Assembly (NCBI GenBank): GCA_012965315.1
Contig: DTSO01000050.1
Location: 1 to 33,389, forward strand
Length of the DNA stretch: 33,389 nt
Source: Phycisphaerales bacterium
GTDB lineage: Bacteria; Planctomycetota; Phycisphaerae; Phycisphaerales; SM1A02
Direction of reading: 5' to 3'
Both the position numbers and the translations under genes were made by a program. Numbering within the stretch: position 1 is the first letter of the stretch; each line of letters opens with the position of its first letter. A model generated the notes under the pieces. It had not been told where the DNA came from and made no database searches. It was given only the letters and a program-made list of their open reading frames with translations. Below are positions 14,943 through 23,707 of the stretch, in pieces.

Positions 14943-16307
14943 ATGCGGGGCATGTTGAGCCACTATTTGACGCAATTAATTTTAAGTACAGTGCCTAATT
15001 CTCTAAGTTCAGTCGAAGGTTGGGCGAATACGAATCTGTCTTCTTGGTTTCATCTTGATTTCATAGGGATGGAATATTGGCGATGGGCGGCAATTGTCAT
15101 CACTATTGCAATTGGATTTGCAGTGAATGTAATTGTGCGATTTGTTTTGCGAAGTGTGCTTCGAACACTTACACACGCCGACCAAGAAGACCATGAGCTA
15201 ATACAAATTATTAAGCGAGTTCCCAAGCCCGCCGGCAGTGCAGCTGGCGGTGCCACTTGGCTTCTCATGTTGCCTCTTATTAGTTTGTCATCGGGAGTGC
15301 AACAAATTATAGAACCCGCCGTTCATATTTATATCACTCTTGCTTGTATTTGGTTTGGATTTAGAGGAACAGATTTAATCGCTTGGGTGGCAGAGCAAAA
15401 AGCAAATAAAACCAATAACAAATTAGACGATTTACTTGTTCCGCTTTTGCGAAAAACACTCAAAGCAATCGTAGTTGTATTCGGTGTAGTTTATCTTGCT
15501 GATAGTATGCAAATTCAATTGACTCCGATTATCGCAGGATTGGGTATCGGCGGATTGGGGTTTGCATTTGCAGCGAAAGATACCATCGAAAACTTTTTTG
15601 GTTCCATCACCGTTATTCTCGACAAGCCCTTTGAAATTGGTGACTGGGTGGTTATTGACGGAGTTGAGGGAACAGTTATTTCTGTGGGAATGCGTTCAAC
15701 ACGCATTCGTACGTTCTATGACACAGTCGTGACAATCCCAAACTCAATTTTAGTTACTTCAAAATGCAATAATTATTCAAAGCGGCGGTACCGACGTTGG
15801 AAACAAATGGTCGGCGTAGGATATTCCACGCCTCCTGAGAAAATCGCTTCATTTTGTGAAGGAATTCGCGAATTGCTTCGAGTGCACCCGTACACACGAA
15901 AAGATTATTACCAAGTTTGGTTGAATGAATTTGCGGGTTCAAGTTTGAATATTCTTGTGTATGTTTTTTGGACAGCGCCAGATTGGCAAACTGAATTAAG
16001 AGAACGTCACAGATTTATGCTTGACATTATTCGATTAGCAGGGGAATTAGAAGTTGAGTTTGCTTTCCCAACTCGTACTCTCTATCTTCGCAACGAAGAA
16101 AATTGGCAACAAGGGTCCAACAAAATTTCAGCAATGCGTCCAGAAGGATGGATGGAAGATGCTGAAGGCGAAGGTCGAGAAGTCGTTGAGAATTTCACAT
16201 CTGCAGACGACTGGCGTAAACACTTGCCTCCACCCTATACATTCACCGGAGCGCGTGATGGCGGTAATGGTCCAAGTGGCGAAGGCGGCGAAGGCGGCGA
16301 GGGTTAA
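14943..16307 (+). CDS. MscS-family mechanosensitive ion channel
   Basis: This is a 454-residue protein. Membrane segments lie near residues 40-65, 95-115, 120-145 and 175-195. They are followed by the pore-lining region with GLGIGGLGFAFAAKDTIENF and the beta domain beginning GSITVILDKPFEIGDWVVIDG, the hallmark of MscS channels. These open under membrane tension to release solutes on osmotic downshock. The C-terminal cytoplasmic domain ends in a low-complexity tail (GPSGEGGEGGEG). An in-frame ATG at 14952 is an alternative start. The gene is divergent from the PEP-CTERM-like gene across about 190 bases with no convincing promoter. It stops 8 bases before the convergent desulfurase gene, leaving no room for a conventional terminator. 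Confidence 0.92.
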   Translation: MRGMLSHYLTQLILSTVPNSLSSVEGWANTNLSSWFHLDFIGMEYWRWAAIVITIAIGFAVNVIVRFVLRSVLRTLTHADQEDHELIQIIKRVPKPAGSAAGGATWLLMLPLISLSSGVQQIIEPAVHIYITLACIWFGFRGTDLIAWVAEQKANKTNNKLDDLLVPLLRKTLKAIVVVFGVVYLADSMQIQLTPIIAGLGIGGLGFAFAAKDTIENFFGSITVILDKPFEIGDWVVIDGVEGTVISVGMRSTRIRTFYDTVVTIPNSILVTSKCNNYSKRRYRRWKQMVGVGYSTPPEKIASFCEGIRELLRVHPYTRKDYYQVWLNEFAGSSLNILVYVFWTAPDWQTELRERHRFMLDIIRLAGELEVEFAFPTRTLYLRNEENWQQGSNKISAMRPEGWMEDAEGEGREVVENFTSADDWRKHLPPPYTFTGARDGGNGPSGEGGEGGEG

Positions 16308-16315
16308 AACGCAAT

Positions 16316-17488
16316 TCAGACTAAACACTGTTCTGTGCAGTACGAAATCGCTTTGCAAAGTTGCCGTACATCTTCGGGAGTATGAAACGGTCCGAATGAA
16401 ACACGAAGCGTGCCGCCCTGTACGTCTGTGCCAATAGTTTGGTGTGCAAAAGGAGCACAGTGTAGACCGCTGCGAGAACAAATACCAAAATCAGTTTCTA
16501 GTTTTTTTGCAGTTGCATGCGGGCAATTTTCAAAAACTAGAGAGAAGACTGCGCAGCGATTTTCAGTTGATTGTGGACCAGCAATTCTCACACCATCAAT
16601 CTCCTTCAGTGCGTTAATGAACTGTAGCGTGAGTGCTTTTTCTTTCTCAAGTAGGCAATCAATTCCTTTGGATAAAATCCAGTTTGTGCTCGCGACAAGA
16701 CCAGCGACGCCAATCATATTGTGTGAACCAACCTCGTACTTGTCCGGCATAGTTGATGGCTGGACAGGGTGCTCGCTTTCGCTTCCTGTTCCACCAGTTC
16801 TTGTAGGAGAAAGTATATTTTCCACCCCTGGTTTTAAAATAAGACCGCCGATTCCAAGTGGACCAAGCAATCCCTTATGTCCAGGAAATGCAAGTAAATC
16901 GATGTTCATTTCTTGGACATCGATTGGAAAGTGACCCATTGTTTGCGCGGCATCAACGAGGAACGGAATATCGCCACAAATAGAACCAATGGCTTTGATG
17001 TCTTGAATTGTTCCTGTGACATTAGAACCATGCGCAACAACTACAAGCCGAGTTGTACTTGAGATAGCTTTTTTTATTGCACTAGGATCGACAACGCCAG
17101 TTTCTGGATTCGCTTTTACGATTGTGCATGTAACACCAGTTTTTGAAAGCTCGTTGATTGGGCGAAGTACAGAATTGTGGTCCATTGCTGTTGTAACAAT
17201 ATGAACAGGAAAATTATTTGAAAGGTGCTGCTGTGCGATGCCGTTAATTGCAACGTTCAGCGCATCAGTGCAGTTGTTTGTAAAAATGCAGTGATTAGTA
17301 GATGGCGCGTTTACGATTTTGCAAAGTTGTTTTCTACAAGTGTCAAGTAAATTTGTCGCTTCAACCGCTTGCGAATAGGCGCCTCGACCTGGACTGGCAC
17401 CACAGTTGTATTGGTACTGCACAATGGCATCTAAAACAACATCTGGTTTTGGAAATGAAGTAGCAGCGTTATCAAAGTACAGTTGCAT
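16316..17488 (-). CDS. Cysteine desulfurase family PLP enzyme
   Basis: This 390-residue class V aminotransferase-fold protein opens with YFDNAATSFPKPDVV. It has VVAHGSNVTGTIQD, LVDAAQTMG with the PLP-contacting D179 and Q182, the PLP-binding lysine in FPGHKGLLGP (K205), and a cysteine in SRSGLHCAPFAHQTIGT (C344) at the active-site loop. That combination matches the SufS/CsdA-related group often annotated simply as cysteine desulfurase family protein, which takes sulfur from cysteine. It starts 3 bases after the alanine dehydrogenase stop, so the two genes are probably co-transcribed. No sufE, sufU or iscU is adjacent. Fe-S or thio-cofactor supply is possible, but the acceptor is unknown. Confidence 0.88.
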   Translation of the reverse strand: MQLYFDNAATSFPKPDVVLDAIVQYQYNCGASPGRGAYSQAVEATNLLDTCRKQLCKIVNAPSTNHCIFTNNCTDALNVAINGIAQQHLSNNFPVHIVTTAMDHNSVLRPINELSKTGVTCTIVKANPETGVVDPSAIKKAISSTTRLVVVAHGSNVTGTIQDIKAIGSICGDIPFLVDAAQTMGHFPIDVQEMNIDLLAFPGHKGLLGPLGIGGLILKPGVENILSPTRTGGTGSESEHPVQPSTMPDKYEVGSHNMIGVAGLVASTNWILSKGIDCLLEKEKALTLQFINALKEIDGVRIAGPQSTENRCAVFSLVFENCPHATAKKLETDFGICSRSGLHCAPFAHQTIGTDVQGGTLRVSFGPFHTPEDVRQLCKAISYCTEQCLV

Positions 17489-17491
17489 TGA

Positions 17492-18601
17492 TTAGACAGT
17501 CATCGCCTCAAATGGCAAGTCGTGTGCTTCTGCAACAGGTTGATTTGTGAGAACTCCACGATGTGTGTTGATTGCATTTGCAAAGTGATGGTCGTCTTTT
17601 GCAAGTTTCATTGCCGAAGATGATGCAAGTTTCGCAACCCAAGGCATCGTTGCATTCGTTAATGCTTGCGTTGAAGTTCTTGCAACTGCGCCTGGCATGT
17701 TGCCGACACAGTAGTGCACAACGCCATCGATGGTATAAATTGGATCACTGTGCGTTGTAACTTTTGCAGTCTCAACACATCCGCCTTGATCAATAGCAAC
17801 ATCTACAATTACCGAGCCAGTTTTCATATGGGATAAATCAGCACGAGATACTAAATTTGGTGCTTTTGCTCCTGGAATTAGTACTGCACCTATGACGAGG
17901 TCTGCCCACGCCAAGTGGTCACGAATTGCTTCTGGGTCTGAATAAATAGTTCTGCAATTTGCAGGCATAAATTCATCGAGTTGCCGCATGCGGTCAATGT
18001 TGATATCCATCATGACGACATCTGCGCCCATGCCTGCGGCAACCGTAGCTGCACAAGTTCCAACAACGCCACCACCAAGGACAAGCACCTTGCCGGTTTC
18101 AACTCCTGGTACACCGCCAAGCAAAATTCCTCGCCCGCCTTGTGGCCGTTCTAAATATTTAGCGCCTTCTTGAACAGAAAGTTTTCCCGCAATTTCACTC
18201 ATTGGTGTGAGTAGTGGGAGGTGCCCGAGGTTATCTGTAAGTGTTTCATATGCAACCGAGATACATCCTCGTTCAAGGCAACCAACGGTTAACTCGCGAT
18301 CTGCAGCAAAATGGAAATAAGTGAATACGGTTTGGCCATCTCTTATTAGTTCAACTTCTTGAGGTTGTGGCTCTTTCACTTTGACAATCATGTCAGCAGT
18401 GCCCCAGACTTCTTCCGCTGTTGGGACGATTTGAGCTCCGACTGCCAGATAGAGGGCGTCGTCGTAGCCACTGCCAATTCCAGCACTTGCTTGTACAAGC
18501 ACTGAATTGCCGTTGCGAATCAGAATTTCGGCTCCTACAGGGCGTAGGCCTACGCGATATTCATCTTTTTTTACTTCGGTTGGGACTCCAACAATAGTCA
18601 T
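17492..18601 (-). CDS. ald: Alanine dehydrogenase
   Basis: The start at 18601 is chosen because it gives MTIVGVPTEVKKDEYRVGL, the canonical opening, and has GGAG 7 bases upstream. The frame stays open further upstream but would run into the promoter and gene of the opposite strand. The protein is 369 residues, normal for the family. Conserved elements are VKVKEPQ with the substrate lysine, FTYFHFAAD with the catalytic His, the NAD-binding VLVLGGGVVGTCAATVAAGMGADV and the C-terminal PGAVARTSTQALTNAT block. It oxidises L-alanine to pyruvate and ammonia with NAD, or runs in reverse. A sodium:alanine symporter is encoded elsewhere in the window. Confidence 0.95.
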   Translation of the reverse strand: MTIVGVPTEVKKDEYRVGLRPVGAEILIRNGNSVLVQASAGIGSGYDDALYLAVGAQIVPTAEEVWGTADMIVKVKEPQPQEVELIRDGQTVFTYFHFAADRELTVGCLERGCISVAYETLTDNLGHLPLLTPMSEIAGKLSVQEGAKYLERPQGGRGILLGGVPGVETGKVLVLGGGVVGTCAATVAAGMGADVVMMDINIDRMRQLDEFMPANCRTIYSDPEAIRDHLAWADLVIGAVLIPGAKAPNLVSRADLSHMKTGSVIVDVAIDQGGCVETAKVTTHSDPIYTIDGVVHYCVGNMPGAVARTSTQALTNATMPWVAKLASSSAMKLAKDDHHFANAINTHRGVLTNQPVAEAHDLPFEAMTV

Positions 18602-18650
18602 AATGACGCTCCTTTTTCTCAACTGGACATGATATCCGCATGTGAGCAAC

Positions 18651-18681
18651 TCGACCAGAGGTACATCGCATCTGGTACACT
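18651..18681 (+). promoter_or_regulatory. Candidate promoter with embedded inverted repeat for the secreted-protein gene
   Basis: TACACT (18676-18681), preceded by TGG as an extended -10, lies 19 bases from TCGACC (18651-18656). The spacer holds an inverted repeat CCAGA (18655-18659) / TCTGG (18671-18675), and GGTACA occurs twice (18660 and 18674). This resembles an operator overlapping a promoter, but the hexamers are weak. Confidence 0.3.
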
Positions 18682-18719
18682 CACGCAACCTTGGAGATGA
18701 CTTTTCAAGAGAGGAATAA

Positions 18720-20192
18720 ATGATGACAAGTAGATTTATAACATTACTTCTAATTGGGTTATTACTACCCACAACTGCGATTGCTGGCAACAGAGAGGAC
18801 GTTTTAGAAAAACTGAACTCTGGTGCTTCGACTGAGGGCAGTGAAGACTCAAAATCATGGCAAATATTTTTTGATGCTTGTCTTCTATTGTCTCCTCCGC
18901 CGCACGCAGTTGGAGAATCGTTCAATATGGGAATGGTCTGGCCAGGCATGGCAGACTGGTCAACAGTATCTGATTGGGCTTCAAATAACGAGCACATGGA
19001 GAATGCTTTTATTGAATCTGCAAAACGTGCGCTCATTGGTTTGCCATATGGTTCTGAACATGTCCCAGATGCATATCAGACGGCTGGAATAGTTGCAGAG
19101 ATAGGCGTCGATGGTAGTTTGCAACATTTTAATTTTGAATATATCAATACAGTACGAGCTGCCTGTCTCTGGGCAACAGCAGAAACCTACCGATTGTTTG
19201 AAGCAGGTGACACTGATCGTGCGATTCGTTTACTAATGTCAGAGTTAATTGTTTTACGAAAATTTTGTGACAGAGATTTTCTTAAAGAACAATTGGTATT
19301 CATGCCAATGCTTGGAGTTGCGCTAGAAAATACGAGAGATATGTTTTTCAAATATCTCGAATCTATTTCATCAATCCAATTTCGTACTTTTGCAAAAGAG
19401 TGGATTCCATATTTGCAAACAGGACCAAATCGATTATTGATGCCAGAAGGCGACCGAGTGGTTGGCGAGGCATTGGTGATGGAATTATTCTTGCCAAACG
19501 GAGACCCACACCCTGCGAAATTTAGAGAAATTCTCACTGATGTGCAATCAGCACGTGAACCATTAACACGAATTGGTGCATCGAAATACTGGGCAACAAT
19601 TGCAACAATACATCGAGGTCGTGATGACTCATTGAAACGCCTACATCTTATTTATGATGATTGGTGGAGAAGATGGAAAATGCGTGCATTTCATCCACAA
19701 TTGAAAGTGGATACGGCTTTGCAACGCTCGAATCCAGTGGTATACGCTGCGGTGAATTTAATCATTCGGGATATTCAAGAGCTATTCGTTCAACGTGATT
19801 TGGTTACAACGCAAATAAATGGGACTGCTGTTTCTGCTGCTCTTTGCGGATATATCAATCACTACAAAGTGTATCCATCTGCAATTAAGAAAATGTATGC
19901 ACAACTTCTTAATCGTTCCTCTAATCTGGATTACCTGCGCCCGCTCGACTTACGTACTGATGCCGCATGGGAGTTATACACGTATCCAGTTGGCGGTTTT
20001 CATTTTAGAAGAATTGAAAAAACGACAAAAATTCAAACGCTCGCAGGTGAAGTAATACTTAAAGACGGCGATTGTTTGTTGTATAGTGTTTCGCAAAACA
20101 ATGAAGATGATCGCGGATTGAGCGCAGGCGATGACATAATCATTTGGCCTCCACTTAAATCACTTGAACGTAACGCAGGATTGTTGGATTAA
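18720..20192 (+). CDS. Secreted protein of unknown function
   Basis: This is a 490-residue protein with a clear signal peptide (MMTSRFITLLLIGLLLPTTAIA, cleavage likely before GNRED). GAGGA precedes the first ATG by 4 bases and the second ATG by 7, so either may initiate. The body is largely helical with no family I recognise. The last 60 residues (GEVILKDGDCLLYSVSQNNEDDRG...DDIIIWPP) resemble the short C-terminal signature of type II pseudopilin-like proteins in planctomycetes, where a 'LYSxGxDGxDDGG...DDIxxWP' tail is common. No N-terminal methylation motif is present, so it is not itself a pilin. The gene lies 5 bases ahead of trxB and probably shares its transcript. It is presumably periplasmic, with unknown role. 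Confidence 0.72.
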   Translation: MMTSRFITLLLIGLLLPTTAIAGNREDVLEKLNSGASTEGSEDSKSWQIFFDACLLLSPPPHAVGESFNMGMVWPGMADWSTVSDWASNNEHMENAFIESAKRALIGLPYGSEHVPDAYQTAGIVAEIGVDGSLQHFNFEYINTVRAACLWATAETYRLFEAGDTDRAIRLLMSELIVLRKFCDRDFLKEQLVFMPMLGVALENTRDMFFKYLESISSIQFRTFAKEWIPYLQTGPNRLLMPEGDRVVGEALVMELFLPNGDPHPAKFREILTDVQSAREPLTRIGASKYWATIATIHRGRDDSLKRLHLIYDDWWRRWKMRAFHPQLKVDTALQRSNPVVYAAVNLIIRDIQELFVQRDLVTTQINGTAVSAALCGYINHYKVYPSAIKKMYAQLLNRSSNLDYLRPLDLRTDAAWELYTYPVGGFHFRRIEKTTKIQTLAGEVILKDGDCLLYSVSQNNEDDRGLSAGDDIIIWPPLKSLERNAGLLD

Positions 20193-20197
20193 CCACG

Positions 20198-21169
20198 ATG
20201 GCAGAAATTGAAAACGTAGTAATTATTGGTAGTGGTCCAGCTGGATGGACAGCTGCAATTTATGCGGCTCGTGCGGACCTTCGACCATTGGTCTGTATTG
20301 GAGTACCAAAATCGTCACCAGCAATTGTTTTACCTGGTGGACAACTGATGTTGACTACCGAAGTCGAAAATTACCCCGGTTTTCCTGACGGGATTACTGG
20401 CCCAGACATGATGGCTGATTTTCAAAAGCAAGCGGAGCGATTTGGCACACGTATACGTGGTAATGATATCGTATCTTGTGACTTCTCAGAAAAACCATTT
20501 AAACTTGAAACGAACAAAGGCGAAACAATTCTTGCGAAAGCAGTAATTATTGCAACTGGTGCAACTGCGAATTGGATGGGTTTAGAAAATGAAATGCGAT
20601 TAGCTCGAAGCGGTGGTGGTGTTAGCGCTTGCGCAGTCTGTGATGGTGCATTACCGGCATTTCGTGATCAACCACTGGCTGTTGTCGGCGGTGGTGACAG
20701 TGCACTCGAAGAAGCAAGTTACTTAACTAAGTTTGCTTCTAAGGTTTATGTTATCCATAGACGTGATGAGTTCAGGGCATCCAAAGCAATGCAAAAACGT
20801 ATTTTTGCTTCTGCAAATGCAGAACCACTTTGGAACAAAGTAGTGGTAGATGTTTTGGGCGATGATGTGATTACAGGCGTGCTCTTGAAAGATACAGTGA
20901 CTGGCGAAGAATCAACACTTGATTTGCGCGGACTTTTTGTCGCTATTGGACACACTCCAACAACTGAATTTTTAGATGGCACTGGAATCGAATTAGATGA
21001 TGCAAAATATATTCAATTGAAAACTCGCAGTAGCAAAACAAACATTCCAGGTGTGTTTGCCGCTGGCGACGTAGCGGACTCAGTCTATCGCCAAGCGGTA
21101 AGTGCAGCAGGGATGGGTTGTATCGCAGCCTTAGATGCTGAACATTATCTCAGCGCACTCTCAGATTAA
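20198..21169 (+). CDS. trxB: Thioredoxin reductase (NADPH)
   Basis: This 323-residue flavoprotein has the FAD-binding GSGPAGWTAAIYAARA (11-26), the NADPH-binding VVGGGDSALEEASYL (about 159-173), a redox-active pair in CAVCDG (C145, C148; Ala replaces the usual Thr) and the C-terminal FAD motif GVFAAGDVADSVYRQAVSAAGMG. It reduces thioredoxin with NADPH in the cytoplasm. A stretch of about ten residues (VPKSSPAIVLPG) enlarges the loop after the first strand. It could supply electrons to the thiol domain encoded at 13050-14012, but that link is speculative. It ends 14 bases before the convergent symporter gene with no terminator between them. Confidence 0.94.
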   Translation: MAEIENVVIIGSGPAGWTAAIYAARADLRPLVCIGVPKSSPAIVLPGGQLMLTTEVENYPGFPDGITGPDMMADFQKQAERFGTRIRGNDIVSCDFSEKPFKLETNKGETILAKAVIIATGATANWMGLENEMRLARSGGGVSACAVCDGALPAFRDQPLAVVGGGDSALEEASYLTKFASKVYVIHRRDEFRASKAMQKRIFASANAEPLWNKVVVDVLGDDVITGVLLKDTVTGEESTLDLRGLFVAIGHTPTTEFLDGTGIELDDAKYIQLKTRSSKTNIPGVFAAGDVADSVYRQAVSAAGMGCIAALDAEHYLSALSD

Positions 21170-21183
21170 TTGGGGGACAGTCC

Positions 21184-22488
21184 CTACGCTGATTCAAGGG
21201 GATCGTCTGGCGCGATTCGAGTGATGATTTTTGCTCCAACGGCGTCGCCCCATACATTTACGGCAGTTCGGCACATATCTAGAATTCTGTCAACTCCGAT
21301 GATTATGCCTATCGCAGCCACTGGAAGTGGTCCGTTTGGCGATCCAGTTAAATTCGTATTCACAGCAGAGATGACGATGACCATCGTGACAAGACCTGCA
21401 GAAGGAATACCAGCGGCGCCAATTGCTGCGAGGGTTGCTGTGATGACAACTATGACAAGTTGGCCAAATTCCAATTGAATCCCAAACAGTTGGAATAGAA
21501 AGACGACTGCCACAGCTTCATACAAGGCGGTTCCATCCATATTGATTGTTGCTCCAAGAGGCAATACAAAATTGGCTGCTCGCTTTGAACAACCTCCTTC
21601 GCCTTCAGCAGAATCTATTGTGACAGGCAATGTTGCAGAACTGGAATCTGTGCCGACAGCAGTCATCAAAGCCCGTTTCATTTGCCACATAAAAGTAAAT
21701 GGATTTTTGCGTGAGAAGAGATATAAAACCAGTGGCAAAACGATGAAACCGTGAATCGCAAGACCGATTAGAACGGTTGCCATGTACCAGCCAAGCGGAC
21801 CGTAAATCGAATTGAATCCAATTTTTTCAACTGTCCATGCAACTAAGAAGAACACGCCAATTGGTGTGAGCCAAATAACCCATCGAACAAGAATCATAAG
21901 TCCTTCAAAGCAAGCGTTGCAAAGGTCTCGTGCAGTTTTGGTTTTATCTCCGCCCGCTGCTAATGCAAGTCCAAATGCGATTGCAAACACAATGATTCCT
22001 AGTGGCCGCACTTTCACCATATCATCAAGAATGTTGACAGGTACAAGTTGGTACAAAATATTCATCCACGCAGAACCGAGCGAGCGTGTAGCAGTTTCCC
22101 CCGCGCTAAAACTGCCCGCAGTTTGTCGCAATGTCTCTTGCACTTCTTGTGGGAGAATCCCCGGAGAAATCCAAGTTACAAGTACAGTGCCAAGGCTGAC
22201 GGCCATAAACATTGTTGCTAAATAATATATCAGCGTTGCGCCACCAACTACACCTAGTTTTGATGGATCGCCAATACGAGTAATACCTGAAATCACACTA
22301 AAGAAGATGAGTGGAATGATGAGGAGTTTCAGAGGTCGGATTAAAATGATATCGCCAGCAACTTTGTACCAATGTTCGCCGTCTACAACTGAAGTTGTAG
22401 AACCATGGGCAAACTCTCCGACGAGTGCGCCTGCAACGAGGCCTATGAGTATAAGTATCGTCAATAAATTTGTACTTCGATGTGTCAT
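21184..22488 (-). CDS. Dicarboxylate/amino acid:cation symporter (GltP/DctA family)
   Basis: This 434-residue polytopic membrane protein has the family's transport-core motifs: a serine-rich re-entrant loop (TDSSSATLPVTIDSAE), the NMDGTALYEAVAVVFLFQ segment with the cation-binding NMDGT, and the second loop IGAAGIPSAGLVTMVIV. About eight membrane helices are visible. The family takes up glutamate, aspartate or C4-dicarboxylates with sodium or protons; the exact substrate cannot be assigned. It is divergent from the asparagine-synthetase-like gene with only 19 bases between the start codons, so each promoter must lie within or beside the other gene. Confidence 0.92.
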   Translation of the reverse strand: MTHRSTNLLTILILIGLVAGALVGEFAHGSTTSVVDGEHWYKVAGDIILIRPLKLLIIPLIFFSVISGITRIGDPSKLGVVGGATLIYYLATMFMAVSLGTVLVTWISPGILPQEVQETLRQTAGSFSAGETATRSLGSAWMNILYQLVPVNILDDMVKVRPLGIIVFAIAFGLALAAGGDKTKTARDLCNACFEGLMILVRWVIWLTPIGVFFLVAWTVEKIGFNSIYGPLGWYMATVLIGLAIHGFIVLPLVLYLFSRKNPFTFMWQMKRALMTAVGTDSSSATLPVTIDSAEGEGGCSKRAANFVLPLGATINMDGTALYEAVAVVFLFQLFGIQLEFGQLVIVVITATLAAIGAAGIPSAGLVTMVIVISAVNTNLTGSPNGPLPVAAIGIIIGVDRILDMCRTAVNVWGDAVGAKIITRIAPDDPLESA

Positions 22489-22507
22489 GCGATGTACCCT
22501 ATCCGAA

Positions 22508-23707
22508 ATGAGCGGTATTGCAGGAATTTTAAGACGTGATGGTCAGCCAATTAAAGAAAGTTGGGTTGCCAAGCTTGAAAATTCGTTGCAGGGCAGACTT
22601 TGGCGATTTGAGGATAGCGTTGAACTTTCAGAAGGAAGCGCAGAACTTCTGTTTATCTCTGATACAAAAATGAGCGATAATTGTGTGATTGGGAATGAAA
22701 GTACTTCCGTACTCTGGAATAAAGAAACACTGGAGTTATTTTTTGCTAGAAATGGTATTGGAAATCATCAACTTTATGTCCTGAACTTAGGAAAAGCTGG
22801 GGATGGTGTAGTTTTTTGTTCAAATCCGATGCCGTTGTTGCATATTGCTTCAGAGTTAGAACTGCAAGCAACAAATCTATTGAATGCTACTCAGCAATTT
22901 TTACAACTTGGATTTGTAACAGGAAATGAGTCCCTCTTGTCACCGGTGTTAAGTGTTCCACTTGAGATCGATTTGGCATTTTCATCATGCAACCAAACCG
23001 AGAGTGAAATTGAGAGGAGTTCTTCAGTAGCAGAAGATTTAATCTCTTTAGTTTCAAGAATTGGATTGCCATTTTCAGACTACACACTTTTATCTAAATT
23101 ATGGAAGTATAGAAATGCAAGCAGTAAAGGAAAATCTACTTGTGACGGTTTTGAAAATTCAAGTGTGCGAATAAAAGAATCGGTAAAACTTTCAAGATGG
23201 CAGGGCATGTTGTCTCAACTTCCAAAACAAACGAAAGCGCGAGATTGGGCAATGTTTGGCATTACAACTTTTGATTCGATTTTTTCCATTGCGCGTATTG
23301 AACAACTTACTTCACATCCTTTTGATTCGCCGTTTAACCCACAATACATGGGTTCAATCGAGGAGCAACTGAAACAGTACGATAACGAAGTCCGAAACCC
23401 AGATTCGGTATTTCGTGGGATGGATGCAGCAGCTGATCTTGCTCAAGTTGAATTAGAAATTTGCGACGAATGTGCAAACCCTATTGAATCGTTCCCTCTT
23501 TCATCTTGGTTGCGAAGCCCGCAAAGTAGTCTTGGGCAACTTGCGGGCGACACATTTTCGTCAAAAGATCCATTTGGCAATTTGCCTATTGATAACTCTG
23601 TTGTGCTGAAACTTTTTAGTGCGCACAATCAAGAAACAAAAGATTATTCAAAAGAATTGTTTGCTTTACTTACTCTGAGTTTGTGGTCTGCGCAGGTTCA
23701 CGCATAA
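22508..23707 (+). CDS. Reduced asparagine-synthetase-like pseudoenzyme
   Basis: From the ATG at 22508 the product is 399 residues and opens MSGIAGILRRDG, the class II glutaminase start MCGIAGIL with the catalytic Cys2 changed to Ser. Further family landmarks are ELFFARNGIGNHQLY (77-91, matching 'laRDrfGikpLYy'), VVFCSNPMPLL (101-111, matching 'FaSE.kaLl') and FLQLGFVTGNESLLSPVLSVP (131-151, the linker to the synthetase domain). The synthetase half, normally 350-400 residues, is shrunk and has no SGGxDS ATP-binding motif. The extreme C-terminus (ELFALLTLSLWSAQV) still matches the end of AsnB. Both active sites appear lost while the reading frame stays intact. Its last 38 bases overlap aspS on the opposite strand. 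A structural or regulatory role is possible. Confidence 0.7.
   Translation: MSGIAGILRRDGQPIKESWVAKLENSLQGRLWRFEDSVELSEGSAELLFISDTKMSDNCVIGNESTSVLWNKETLELFFARNGIGNHQLYVLNLGKAGDGVVFCSNPMPLLHIASELELQATNLLNATQQFLQLGFVTGNESLLSPVLSVPLEIDLAFSSCNQTESEIERSSSVAEDLISLVSRIGLPFSDYTLLSKLWKYRNASSKGKSTCDGFENSSVRIKESVKLSRWQGMLSQLPKQTKARDWAMFGITTFDSIFSIARIEQLTSHPFDSPFNPQYMGSIEEQLKQYDNEVRNPDSVFRGMDAAADLAQVELEICDECANPIESFPLSSWLRSPQSSLGQLAGDTFSSKDPFGNLPIDNSVVLKLFSAHNQETKDYSKELFALLTLSLWSAQVHA

Noticed and set aside
14747-14998. Plus-strand small frame (83 codons, Cys/Tyr-rich) before mscS
   Set aside because: No ribosome binding site, it overlaps the mscS start by 56 bases, and no recognisable family; treated as non-coding.
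18602-19036. Upstream in-frame extension of alanine dehydrogenase (extra 145 codons)
   Set aside because: The canonical start MTIVGVP with GGAG lies at 18601; the extension runs antisense through the promoter and signal peptide of the opposite-strand gene.
22307-22507. Upstream extension of the asparagine-synthetase-like gene (67 codons)
   Set aside because: It would lie antisense inside the symporter gene; MSGIAGIL at 22508 is the homologous N-terminus.
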